DNA of 64,000 nt from Nitrososphaerota archaeon (GTDB taxonomy: Archaea > Thermoproteota > Nitrososphaeria > Conexivisphaerales > DTJL01). Below are positions 15,401-23,533 of this stretch, one piece after another; within the stretch, counting starts at the first letter, position 1; every line of letters begins with the position of its first letter. The translations under genes and the position numbers were made by a program. Below the pieces are notes generated by a model. It worked only from the letters and a program-made list of their open reading frames with translations. It made no database searches and had not been told where the DNA came from. The stretch is from assembly GCA_021324115.1 (NCBI GenBank), contig JAJPJS010000025.1, forward strand, positions 326,343-390,342. Reading direction: 5' to 3'.

Positions 15401-16018
15401 CAGTCTTGCGGTGGAGTTGACCCGGTCAAGAAGGGAATACTCGGCATGATTAGTGTAGTTGATCTGATTTAACAGCGAAGTGAATGCTGCGGAGGAGTTT
15501 TGTGCTTCAAGGTAGATCTGATGCAGCGACAAGTCCGCGGCAGAAAGGTTCTGACCCAATTCAGTCAACGCCTGTGCGGTGTGGTTGACGAGTACAGATG
15601 TGTTCGAAAAAGCGGTAGGTATGTTGGCTGAGAGTTGGCTGATCAGCGAATATTCAAGGGAATAAACCGAGGTCACATTCTTCAATCCTGCAGACGCAAG
15701 AGAATTGAAGAGTGTCTGGTTCAGCTGTTGATACTTCTGGTAGAATCCGGGTGTCAGAACATTCTGTCCCTGCATTATGACATAGTAGGTGTTGTCAGGC
15801 TGCTGGTAGCTTGAAAACTGAGTTGAAACTATGTTTTCTGCAATCTGCGATTGATTGTTCGAAGTCGGGATGTTTATGGAATAGGAGACGATGTTCGCGG
15901 AGTCCAGCGCAAAAGGCACCATCAAAACCACAATGACGGCCCAGATTGCAAGTATGGGTCTTCTGTGTTTTACCACTAGCCTAGAGTAGCTCTCAAACAA
16001 GCCATCAAGAGAAGGCAA
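12431..16018 (-). CDS. RND-superfamily (MMPL-type) membrane transporter
   Basis: A large two-repeat transporter. One N-terminal helix (RRPILAIWAVIVVLMVPFALD) is followed by an unusually long external loop of about 550 residues rich in Asn, Ser and Thr with many N-glycosylation sequons, then five helices with GLGLASDYAVLMLNRFRQE. The second half has the same plan with a shorter loop and GVGMDYDIFLITRVREE. The paired GxxxDY motifs are the proton-relay sites of MmpL-like proteins. The ORF is open to 16180, but the family-like part starts near a TTG at 16018. Probably exports lipids or drugs by proton antiport. Confidence 0.85.
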   Translation of the reverse strand: MPSLDGLFESYSRLVVKHRRPILAIWAVIVVLMVPFALDSANIVSYSINIPTSNNQSQIAENIVSTQFSSYQQPDNTYYVIMQGQNVLTPGFYQKYQQLNQTLFNSLASAGLKNVTSVYSLEYSLISQLSANIPTAFSNTSVLVNHTAQALTELGQNLSAADLSLHQIYLEAQNSSAAFTSLLNQINYTNHAEYSLLDRVNSTARLIYGIPSGYLSVWSSIFTSPSGSSMSTPEISSAANASYIMSTGGFGGSQPALAYYSGFYSNWYSETQGMTPSSVEMNLIQMGSGAVNKTVPQYIASENLNQTESTFIQTVAGSFNLTDFASKSALDSVTLGIFTSGLPQTQATMASQAFSLGRDPSATSLVNLATYILSQQIPSPQLDFTLGAYYSSLNDSLASYSINYFVRNLIANDPSLTSTLSSSLNLTLQEFATYAYSIGVPENSTLLHSYQKSILGQVFSSNYTLSNAIMKGYNITVQDFVDDVFDASQAGNPALSTYTTNLTAQSIEVGIAKVFYLEYNPAAIMNLVDGVQNGSLTVSSSADHILSGESGWSGSLEQLPVYPGKGLLNQFVSPSGNTTVAILQFENPPSKSAQSLFESLVTSANSPGFQTHYTSTSILDNDVQAVISDSESIALPFGILVAVIVTGLFFLSPVAALIPMLMFGVALEVGFGLIDIILGKLQGQTLSYISPIIIAVLGLGLASDYAVLMLNRFRQELKGDPPAAGATTVRWAGEAVFTSGLTVVMSYLALSLSGIPLFSDVGSANVIVVSVILACSLSLLPAAMTSASGKLFWPGHSLRVRPSRLTGITRRSMKRPKLVVGVLVLITLGAVVLSVTLPVNVNFLSLAPNTPGKIGLDQLTNNFGGSALLPEYVVVSLPSPLSAGNNTYNQAELQLLSRVESTIRNQTGVNAVYGPVSPYNASIPVSTINSLPEDQRAVYAQAISGYLTKNNETTYFKVVFGGDPFSNRVLSEATTLGNTLSAMNAPGYTILMGGISTDSAGVLQYVFSILPKIIVVLVAAIFVVLLLQLRSVFTPLRLIATILSSVTWTLGIVWIIFYGLSGLSIYIFAPLFLVTTMLGVGMDYDIFLITRVREEVAKGYSDEDALIRTAETTAGVITVLGIILGSVFFGLVLSQVKLLQQIGLTLTLGVLMDTFIVWLMFVPAIMVLAKKWNWWPGNPRRNRRQLTTDENTNPH

Positions 16019-16137
16019 TTGGTGTCTTTGCTCCGCCTTTCCGCCTTTTTCACAGTATTCTTTATCCCTTATCCATAAATAGAAACGGGTGGCATGCAGG
16101 GTAAGTGGCGGTTCAAACGAACAGGGCGTCGAGATAG

Positions 16138-16716
16138 ATGAATCTATTCGCATCCGCAGCTTTTGGTGCTGGTCTCGCATTTTCCCTTGCAGTGCCTCCC
16201 GGCCCAGTCAACGCAATGATCGCTTCAGCATCTGTGTCTTCTAGTGGAATGTTCAAGGGAACAGCCATAGGGCTGGGCGCCATGACGGCTGACGCAACAT
16301 ATCTTGCCCTGATTCTTCTGGTCCACCAAATCATACCTACCGCTTTAGAACGTCCGTTGGCACTAGTTGGCGGATCATTCCTGATCTTCCTCGGATACTC
16401 CATACTGAGGAAGGAAGGGTCAGGCTTTGCATCCATGACGGGCAGAGGATACGTATCTGGTGTGCTGGTGGGGCTGTCAAATCCATACCAGCTGGGGTGG
16501 TGGCTGACCGCAGGATTGTCGATGGTGGATGCGCTCGGAGTCGCGTCCGCTGCCGGATTCTTCGGTGCCCTTCTCGTTTGGGTGATATTGTTCCCTTTCT
16601 CCCTCAACAGGATAACTCGAAGGTACGGGAGCTATTTTCCGAGGGCAATACGACTGGTTTCCGGTATTGCAGTCATTGCATTCGGTCTATACTTTATCGG
16701 ACTTGCTCTGGTATGA
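16138..16716 (+). CDS. LysE/RhtB-family exporter
   Basis: A 192-residue membrane protein with six predicted helices. The first helix carries VPPGPVNAMI, the signature of LysE-type amino-acid exporters, and SNPYQLGWWLTAG matches the conserved central region. The substrate (amino acid or other small metabolite) is not predictable. It is transcribed divergently from the RND transporter; A/T-rich sequence at 16070-16083 may serve both directions. Confidence 0.88.
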   Translation: MNLFASAAFGAGLAFSLAVPPGPVNAMIASASVSSSGMFKGTAIGLGAMTADATYLALILLVHQIIPTALERPLALVGGSFLIFLGYSILRKEGSGFASMTGRGYVSGVLVGLSNPYQLGWWLTAGLSMVDALGVASAAGFFGALLVWVILFPFSLNRITRRYGSYFPRAIRLVSGIAVIAFGLYFIGLALV

Positions 16717-16722
16717 AAAATA

Positions 16723-17607
16723 TCAGAGCCAGAATCTCACGATCCCGACCCAAAGCTTTCTGTGCCGTATCTTCAAGGATGAATCTGTTCTGTATCCCCT
16801 TTCTTCGAGAAAATTATTCAGCTCACTTGATTCGGTGGTAGCCACGACACCCTCTCCCGGATGGGAGAGAAGCTTGTCTATATGTCCCGCCAATCGCCTA
16901 TACAGTAAAATTATTCGTGCCTTCTTGGCCCCCCTGACTCCATAAGGTGGATTGGTAACGATTCTATTGAACTCATGATCCGGCTCGTACCTCGTGCTGT
17001 CCGCAAGCAGGAGGTCCAATTCTCCATCAACACCTGCAAATTTCGCATTCTTCCGAGCACCACTGAGGTGGTGGCTGTTTATGTCGATGCCAGCAGTCCT
17101 ATGTATACCGAATTTAATCTTAGAATGCAGACCGGCTTCCTTCAGGTAAAGTCTGTCTTCGATGACAATCGTCCCTCCGCCAACGAACGGGTCCAGAAGG
17201 TCACCATCCATCCTCGTCAACAGAAGGAGAGAAGCCGCGGTGGAAGGCATAATGGCAGAAGGATGATTGAATCGCCTGTAATCCCTCTTCCAAAGCTGAG
17301 TGGTGGAATTTACTTTTGCCAGGTCGGACGCCCTGGTGAACACACTCGCCAGTCCGCCTTCCCGTCCCCGGATTTCGGCCGATGCCATTGGCGTGTTTGG
17401 TTCATCCTGTCCTGGAGAAAGCGCAGAGGCGAGTGAAAGCCACTCGGCCGTCCTAATGTGTTTAGCATCCAGATCGGAAAGCCTCTCTTCAGTTCTGAAC
17501 ACAACCAAGCCATCCATCGTCCTGACGACGCTGTACCCCAGGGATTCAAGTTCGAGCTCGGAGCTTCTCTCAAGACCCTTGCAGCAACCCAGCACATACT
17601 CTTCCAT
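16723..17607 (-). CDS. RNA guanine-N2 methyltransferase, Trm11/Trm14-like
   Basis: SAM-dependent methyltransferase of the UPF0020 group that modifies tRNA guanines. The Rossmann core shows motif I LLDPFVGGGTIVIE (about residue 136), the AGIDIN ribose strand, LLADSTRYEP, and the catalytic motif IV TNPPYG (about residue 219). The N-terminal 110 residues are short for a full THUMP domain, so RNA recognition may be reduced. Length 294 aa. It could act on tRNA position 6, 10 or 26, or on rRNA; the sequence alone does not decide. Confidence 0.85.
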   Translation of the reverse strand: MEEYVLGCCKGLERSSELELESLGYSVVRTMDGLVVFRTEERLSDLDAKHIRTAEWLSLASALSPGQDEPNTPMASAEIRGREGGLASVFTRASDLAKVNSTTQLWKRDYRRFNHPSAIMPSTAASLLLLTRMDGDLLDPFVGGGTIVIEDRLYLKEAGLHSKIKFGIHRTAGIDINSHHLSGARKNAKFAGVDGELDLLLADSTRYEPDHEFNRIVTNPPYGVRGAKKARIILLYRRLAGHIDKLLSHPGEGVVATTESSELNNFLEERGYRTDSSLKIRHRKLWVGIVRFWL

Positions 17608-17722
17608 TCTGATGAGCCAGTGTGAACAGCCCTTGTAAAGGATTACGCTTTGCGTCGGATTCCAATTCCTTCTCCCATGTTTTTACGATAAAATTAAATG
17701 TAAGCAAAAAAACAGATGTTAT

Positions 17723-18163
17723 GTGATTGAGGAGAGGTCTGCGGGGGCGGTGGTATTTCTTCACAAACCGGACGGGCAGCAGTATCTTCTTCTTGACAAC
17801 GGCGGCAGGCTCGATTTTCCCAAAGGGCAACTTGAAAACGGAGAAACAGAGCTGGATGCTGCAAAGCGAGAAACCAAGGAGGAAACCGGCCTGGATACGG
17901 TATTTATTGATGGATTTCTGGAAAATGTAAGTTACTTCTACTCTAAACCAGGCGGGATTCGAGTGCACAAGATGGTTACATTCTTTATAGCGGAGAGCAA
18001 GTCCGCCGAAGTGAAGATTTCGAAGGAACATCAGGGGTTCGTCTGGTTACCATTCAAGGAGGCACTTCGCCGAGCCTCCTACACGACGACCCGCGCCCTT
18101 CTTGTTAGGGCAGACGACTTCCTGCGCCAGAAGATGCTTCAGAAGAGTCTGGACGCATATTGA
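17723..18163 (+). CDS. Nudix hydrolase
   Basis: A 146-residue enzyme with a complete Nudix box, GQLENGETELDAAKRETKEE then TGL (GX5EX7REUXEEXGU), at about residues 36-58. The N-terminal strand SAGAVVFLHKPDGQQYLLL is typical of Ap4A-hydrolase-like members, and the late HQGFVWLPFKEAL fits the same group. It probably cleaves dinucleoside polyphosphates or damaged nucleotides. GTG start, about 28 bp behind a TATA-like GATAAAATTAAA. Convergent with the histidine kinase. Confidence 0.9.
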   Translation: MIEERSAGAVVFLHKPDGQQYLLLDNGGRLDFPKGQLENGETELDAAKRETKEETGLDTVFIDGFLENVSYFYSKPGGIRVHKMVTFFIAESKSAEVKISKEHQGFVWLPFKEALRRASYTTTRALLVRADDFLRQKMLQKSLDAY

Positions 18164-18198
18164 AGATTGGCCACCGTTTGTTTACTCTAGATTTAGTT

Positions 18199-20163
18199 TC
18201 AGTGCTGGGCCTTTTCGGCCCTCTGCGACGTCTGCTGGGTTTGTTGCTGAGGCTGAGTCTGCACCTGTGTCGGCAACAGCACTTTGAAGGTAGTGCCCTT
18301 ACCTGGAACGCTTTCTGCTTCCACCTTTCCTCCATGGTCTTCTACAAACCTCTTGACCACGGTAAGACCTAGGCCCAGACCATGCTCCTTGGTGGTAAAG
18401 AATGGTGAGAACAGTTTCTTAAGAGTATCAGGGTCCATCCCCTTACCCGTGTCGGTCACACAGATGCACGTGTACCCCTCTCTCTGTTCGGTCCAGAACT
18501 TCAGCACCCCACCGGTACCTCCATCCTTCATGGCTTCGATCGCGTTTTTTGCAAGGTTCTGGAACACTCGGGTTAGCTCGGCCCTGTCTCCGTGCACCAC
18601 AAGTGATGGTTCGACCATATCGTCTTCGACCCTTATATTCTCTGGAATCGTGAGCATCTTCAAACTTTCCTTTATCAGGTCTCTGACTTTGATCGCAACC
18701 TTCCGAGCAGGCTTTGGTCTGACATACTGACTCAGATCAGATATGACGTCGTTGGCCTGCTTGACAGCCGTCCTCATGGTGGAAATAATCTTCGAAATTT
18801 CTTCCTTGTCTTTATCAGGTGACATGTTTTCGAGGGCGTAAAGGCCAAGGTCGATGGCTGTCAGAGGGTTTCTTACGTCGTGTGCAGCCTGGGCAACCGC
18901 CATCCCAGCGCTCATAAGCCTCTCCGCCTCGGGTAGGGATGAGTGAAGTTCATCGAGTTCCCTCATCCTGGCTTCAAGCTCGGACTGCAGTCTCGTGATC
19001 TCGGCTCTGAGATCTTCTTCAAGATTTTTCGCCTGGGATATATCGGCGAACTGCACGAAAATATATGGTATCCTTCCATTTGGGTCACGAACCGGTGCGT
19101 ATGCGACCCTGAGCGTTCTAATTTCCCCGGCCTTTGTTTTGAACCTTCTGTCGACCAAAGACTGAATATCATTATGTAAGACTGACTTCACGTCCTCAGC
19201 TACGTCGGGAGCGCCATCAGGTTCCGCCAGTTCGGTTATATCCTTTCCTAGAAGAGTGGTGCTATCGTAGCCGAGGATGGCCGCGGCCGAGTCGGAAATG
19301 TGTTGTATTTTTCCATCCTGTGTGACGATCGCAATTGGGGTCGGCATCTTCTGAAAGGCGAGTTTCAGCAGATCAGCATCCTCAACCATTTTTACTGATC
19401 CTGTATTATCTGCCCTGGCTTCGATCAGAATGGCAAAAAGGGTGGGGCCATCTTCAGTCCTGGCAGCTGCATAATGGGCCTCCATCAAGACCTCTGTGCC
19501 ACCCCTGGTAAGCACTTTGACCCTGGCGGCTCCCTTGCCATTCTCCCCCAGTATTGCCTGATCGAAAATTTCAGCAATCTTTGCAAGCACCTTCTGCGCA
19601 TGTCTTTCCGGTATGAGCATTCTGACGTTCTTCCCGAGTACCTCAAACAGGCTATAGCCAGTAGCGGCCTCGGCTGCCAGATTCCAGGACAGGATTCTTC
19701 CTTCCGAATCAAGTGAAATGGATGGCAATGGAATGTGGTCCCCCATGATTCTTGTTCTTGAATAAGCCGAATCGAGCTGGGCACGCAGCCTCTTCACCTC
19801 AGTCAGGTCCTCTAAAAAGCCTATGTAGCCCTGAACTTCTGAGTCAATTGAAAGGGGGATACCGATCTCGGCTATCACCCTGTAACCTCCGTCGGCATGC
19901 CTGATCCTGCTTTCGACGCGGTAACCCTTGCCTGCTCTGACTGCTTCCCTGTATATATTCACATGATTCTCTCTATCTTCTTGATAAATATCTTCCAGCC
20001 AGCCATCTCCACTGTCCTGCTCGGCTCGTCTTCCCGTGAATTTCGTCCAGGCCGGGTTGAAAAAATCTCTGAATGCATCACTGTCGGCATGCCATGCTGG
20101 AAAGGGGGTGTGACTGAGAAGGAGTTTCCATGCGTCCTTTGGAAATTCAACCACAGCTAGCAC
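18199..20163 (-). CDS. PAS-domain sensor histidine kinase
   Basis: A soluble 654-residue sensor kinase. Three PAS domains are evident (about 10-125, 140-255, 265-385), the first two followed by PAC-like strands (RVIAEIGIPL, VLMEAHYAA). A short coiled coil leads to the HisKA helix with phospho-acceptor His428 (AAHDVRNPL, a variant of HELRNPL). The ATPase domain has the N box NLAKNAIEAM, G1 DTGKGM and G2 GLGLGLTVV. The C terminus is a Gln/Thr-rich tail. There are no membrane helices and no response regulator nearby, so it is an orphan that senses a cytoplasmic signal. Confidence 0.92.
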   Translation of the reverse strand: MLAVVEFPKDAWKLLLSHTPFPAWHADSDAFRDFFNPAWTKFTGRRAEQDSGDGWLEDIYQEDRENHVNIYREAVRAGKGYRVESRIRHADGGYRVIAEIGIPLSIDSEVQGYIGFLEDLTEVKRLRAQLDSAYSRTRIMGDHIPLPSISLDSEGRILSWNLAAEAATGYSLFEVLGKNVRMLIPERHAQKVLAKIAEIFDQAILGENGKGAARVKVLTRGGTEVLMEAHYAAARTEDGPTLFAILIEARADNTGSVKMVEDADLLKLAFQKMPTPIAIVTQDGKIQHISDSAAAILGYDSTTLLGKDITELAEPDGAPDVAEDVKSVLHNDIQSLVDRRFKTKAGEIRTLRVAYAPVRDPNGRIPYIFVQFADISQAKNLEEDLRAEITRLQSELEARMRELDELHSSLPEAERLMSAGMAVAQAAHDVRNPLTAIDLGLYALENMSPDKDKEEISKIISTMRTAVKQANDVISDLSQYVRPKPARKVAIKVRDLIKESLKMLTIPENIRVEDDMVEPSLVVHGDRAELTRVFQNLAKNAIEAMKDGGTGGVLKFWTEQREGYTCICVTDTGKGMDPDTLKKLFSPFFTTKEHGLGLGLTVVKRFVEDHGGKVEAESVPGKGTTFKVLLPTQVQTQPQQQTQQTSQRAEKAQH

Positions 20164-20503
20164 GCCCCCTCCACAAAATCTACTCTTTCCTGCTCAGGTA
20201 TAGGCTTGTGTTCGATGAATTGTTATGGAACGAAGAAACCGCATCCATTGCAAAAATTTTATATTACCTGCTATATATCCATTGCGTATCACAATATTCA
20301 TATCAAAAAAGGATGAAAATTAGTGTTATACAAATAATTTCCTGATTAATTGGTTATAATGGAGGCATGTGGGTGTAAAAATAAACCAACGATTATTTTC
20401 TCTCCCATATTTTCGGTAAAAAGGAAATTCAAATTCAGGAGAAAGAAAATGGACAGAGCGCGGCTCAATTAAGGATATATGGAAGGCATAATTCGTAGGT
20501 GGC
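20164..20503. other. A/T-rich divergent promoter region
   Basis: About 340 bp between the histidine kinase (minus) and the MCM gene (plus). Several TATA-like runs occur (ATTTTATATTACC, CTATATATCC, GTTATACAAATAATTTCC). No ORF or RNA gene is apparent. It presumably carries the promoters of both flanking genes. Confidence 0.5.
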
Positions 20504-22150
20504 ATGAAAAGAAGGAGGGATCCGGTGGAAGAAACCCGGTCACGGTGGTTAAAGGCTCTTTCTTCTTCGCCATCGAGGAAAAGTGAATTTTCGAGCGAAG
20601 ATGGCATAGAATTCAGACCAATGTATGAACCGAAGGACTCCAATGAGGATTATCTGCAGAATCTCGGGTATCCAGGTTTTCCACCGTTTACGCGGGGGGT
20701 GTACCCCACGATGTACAGGGGTCGGGCCTGGACGATGAGGCAGTACTCAGGATATGCAAACGCCGAGCTTACAAACAGAAGATACAGGTTGCTCCTCCAG
20801 GCGGGAGAGACCGGCCTCAGCATGGCATTTGACCTGCCGACTCAGCTTGGACTCGACCCGGATGACCCACTTGCATACTACGAAGTCGGCCGGGTGGGGG
20901 TTCCGGTGCCTTCGTGGAAGGAAATGGACATCGTATTCAGGGGGATAAACGTGGAGAAGGTTTCGACCTCGATGACGATAAACGCTACCGCAATGGAAGA
21001 ACTTGCAATGTATGTCACTGTTGCAAAATCCCGGGGCGTTGACCTCAGGGTGCTTGCCGGAACCACTCAAAACGACATACTGAAGGAGTTTATCGCACGC
21101 AACAACTACATCTATCCGCCGTCCCCTTCAATGAGGTACTGTGCTGACCTCATATCATACTGTGCGAAGAACATGCCAAAGTGGAACGGCATAAGCATAA
21201 GCGGTTATCATTTCGAGGAGGCAGGTGCTACACCTTCGCAGGAAATAGCCTTTACATTGGCTGACGGTATCGCCTATGTTGAAGAGGTGCTCAGGCGCGG
21301 CATGAGTGTGGACGAATTCGCCCCAAGGCTCTCCTTCTTCTTCTCATCGAGAACCAATCTTATCGAGCAGGTGGCCAAATTTCGTGCTGCACGACGCCTC
21401 TGGTGCAGGGTGATGGAGGAACGTTTTGGGGCGAAAGACCCCAAGTCCAAGATGTTGAGGTTCCATGTTCAGACGGCCGGAGTGCAGATGACTTCGCAAC
21501 AGCTCGACCTTAACATCGTCAGAACCACTTTGCAGGCGCTAGCGGCTGTTCTCGGTGGTGCCCAGTCCCTTCATGTGAATTCCTACGACGAAGCGCTCGG
21601 CCTGCCGACAGAACATGCGGCCAGGCTATCTGTGAGAGTGCAACAGGCTCTCCTTCTTGAGACTGACGTAGCAGATTCGATAGATCCGCTGGGCGGTTCC
21701 TATATGGTGGAGAGCCTGACGGACGAACTGGAGGAGCGTGCGGTAAAAATTATGAAGGACATCGACAGGATTGGAGGGATGGTTCGAGCAGTTGAGACAG
21801 GGTTTCCCCAGAAGGCGATCGAAGAATCAAGCTACAGGTATCAAAAGATGGTCGAAAGTGGGCAAAAGCCAGTTATAGGAATAAACATTTTCAAGGAAGA
21901 TGAACCTGAGAACTTCGAGCCGCTCAAGATCGACCCCGCAGCAAGAAAGAAGGTGATATCGAGGCTTGAATCCCTCAAGCGGGACAGGGATGGATCAAGG
22001 GTTTCTCACTCGCTTTCTGCACTGACAAGGGCAGCAGAAGGGGATGACAACCTGTTTGAGTACATTCTGAAAGCGGTGGAAGCCGGTGCGACTGTTGGCG
22101 AAATCAGTGGTGCTCTGAGGGATGTGTGGGGCGTCTGGGACAGAAGATGA
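20504..22150 (+). CDS. mcmA1: Methylmalonyl-CoA mutase, large (catalytic) subunit
   Basis: Interconverts methylmalonyl-CoA and succinyl-CoA with adenosylcobalamin. The TIM barrel is complete: YPTMYRGRAWTMRQYSGY, the AFDLPTQLGLD loop, MTINATAMEEL, AGTTQNDILKE, ISISGYHFEEAGA and SLHVNSYDEALGLPTE. Tyr in PTMY and Arg in ARNNYIYPP are where methylmalonyl-CoA mutase has its specificity residues, which favours MCM over isobutyryl-CoA mutase. The B12-binding domain is absent (548 aa); it is encoded at 45437-45889 beside the epimerase. Confidence 0.9.
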   Translation: MKRRRDPVEETRSRWLKALSSSPSRKSEFSSEDGIEFRPMYEPKDSNEDYLQNLGYPGFPPFTRGVYPTMYRGRAWTMRQYSGYANAELTNRRYRLLLQAGETGLSMAFDLPTQLGLDPDDPLAYYEVGRVGVPVPSWKEMDIVFRGINVEKVSTSMTINATAMEELAMYVTVAKSRGVDLRVLAGTTQNDILKEFIARNNYIYPPSPSMRYCADLISYCAKNMPKWNGISISGYHFEEAGATPSQEIAFTLADGIAYVEEVLRRGMSVDEFAPRLSFFFSSRTNLIEQVAKFRAARRLWCRVMEERFGAKDPKSKMLRFHVQTAGVQMTSQQLDLNIVRTTLQALAAVLGGAQSLHVNSYDEALGLPTEHAARLSVRVQQALLLETDVADSIDPLGGSYMVESLTDELEERAVKIMKDIDRIGGMVRAVETGFPQKAIEESSYRYQKMVESGQKPVIGINIFKEDEPENFEPLKIDPAARKKVISRLESLKRDRDGSRVSHSLSALTRAAEGDDNLFEYILKAVEAGATVGEISGALRDVWGVWDRR

Positions 22151-22177
22151 GCAAGGACGGCTCTGAAATGGAATATT

Positions 22178-23467
22178 CTAGCTGATATCAGGTGCAGGAC
22201 CCCGAACCAAACCATACCGCTCACCAAATCGTCTCACCGCACTCTCGAACATGCCCATGGGGAATACCACAAGTCCGGCTCCGATCTGACCGACTCCAGC
22301 CATTTTGTGGGCTACACCGGTGTTTATTTCGGGTGTTATTCCGGTTTTCACCACCTTCCGTATGTCAACGCCCGTTGGTGTGCCGCTGAAATCCATTGCC
22401 GGGATCAGGAAGTGCCTGTTCTTGGTGAATGTTATCCTGTACATTTTTTCTGTCACTTCGATGGCCTTCGACGACGTACCTCCCACCCATGAAATAATAG
22501 CAGGGGCGGCTGCCATTGCGAAGCCACCGAAGCCGGCTGTTTCCGTTATTGCGCTGTCCCCGATGTCGGGGTTCGCATCCGATGCTGTGTAGCCAGGAAA
22601 CCAAAGGCCGTTGACGTTGGGGGCGGGGGACGTAAACCATTCATCTCCGAGACCGCTGATCCTTATTCCGGTTTCAGTTCCGTTTCTCGCCATCGTGGTA
22701 ACTATTGTGCTGTACCTGATGTTGCTTGCCGCCATCGTCATCGCCTTCGCGGTGGCCATCCCCAAATTCAGAGTGGTGAAGTTGTTCCCGTTTATGAAAT
22801 CATACACCTCAAGCATTTCCTTTCTGTCCACGCCAGACCTGATAAGATATGGAACGAATTCTCTCATGAAGAGGGATGTTGCAGCGTTGTACCTGTTATG
22901 ACAGTCGTCTCCCATCGTAAGTGCCTGCGCGATTATCTTCTTGAACTGCAATCCGGGTTTTTCCTTTTTGAGCTCTTGAAGTGAGGCCCTGATTACGTCA
23001 TAGAAGGTAGTGCTGAGCCACCTGAGTTTTGAAATAACATCCTCACTGTAAGCACCATATCGGAGAACCTTCCCTATTCCTTCATTTAGATTAGAGAATG
23101 CCTTTACGCCCGAACCATCCTGCACCTGGTAAACTGGCATGGACGGCGAAATGACTCCAGCCATGGGACCCACAGCTCCATGATGGTGGCAGGGGTCCAG
23201 GTGCACCTTGCCTCTGACCAGCAATTTTTCAGCTTCTTCGGGGGAGGATGCCCATCCCTCGAATAAACATGCCCCAATCAGAGCCCCTCTCAGAGGACCA
23301 GAAGCCTTCTTCCATTCGATCGGCGGACCTGCATGCAGCAGCATCATATCCCCGAAGCCCGGAACGAGATCTTTCGCAAGGCCAATGTCGTTCCAGACCG
23401 GTTCAGAATCCATCATTCTTTCGACTGCTGTAGCATTAGCAACCTCCACTTCTTCTCTGATGCTCAT
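22178..23467 (-). CDS. DUF1116 protein, AllG/YlbE-like
   Basis: A 429-residue protein of the DUF1116 family. Hallmarks are LDPCHHHGAVGPMAGVISPSMPV, MGDDCHNRYNAATSLF and NGTETGIRISG. In E. coli the homologue (YlbE, AllG) works with FdrA (AllF) and YlbF (AllH) as oxamate carbamoyltransferase at the end of allantoin breakdown. The divergent neighbour here is an AllF/FdrA-like gene, 66 bp away. No carbamate kinase or AllH-like gene is visible in the window, so the reaction may differ. Confidence 0.85.
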   Translation of the reverse strand: MSIREEVEVANATAVERMMDSEPVWNDIGLAKDLVPGFGDMMLLHAGPPIEWKKASGPLRGALIGACLFEGWASSPEEAEKLLVRGKVHLDPCHHHGAVGPMAGVISPSMPVYQVQDGSGVKAFSNLNEGIGKVLRYGAYSEDVISKLRWLSTTFYDVIRASLQELKKEKPGLQFKKIIAQALTMGDDCHNRYNAATSLFMREFVPYLIRSGVDRKEMLEVYDFINGNNFTTLNLGMATAKAMTMAASNIRYSTIVTTMARNGTETGIRISGLGDEWFTSPAPNVNGLWFPGYTASDANPDIGDSAITETAGFGGFAMAAAPAIISWVGGTSSKAIEVTEKMYRITFTKNRHFLIPAMDFSGTPTGVDIRKVVKTGITPEINTGVAHKMAGVGQIGAGLVVFPMGMFESAVRRFGERYGLVRGPAPDIS

Positions 23468-23533
23468 GAGAAGGGTCCGTCAGAGCATGCTAATTAATTT
23501 AGAGTTGATGGGGCCGAAAGAATATCTACCCCC

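Noticed and set aside
16113-16607. 164-aa minus ORF opposite the LysE gene
   Set aside because: Antisense shadow; Pro/Ala/Arg-rich composition typical of a reversed GC-rich frame.
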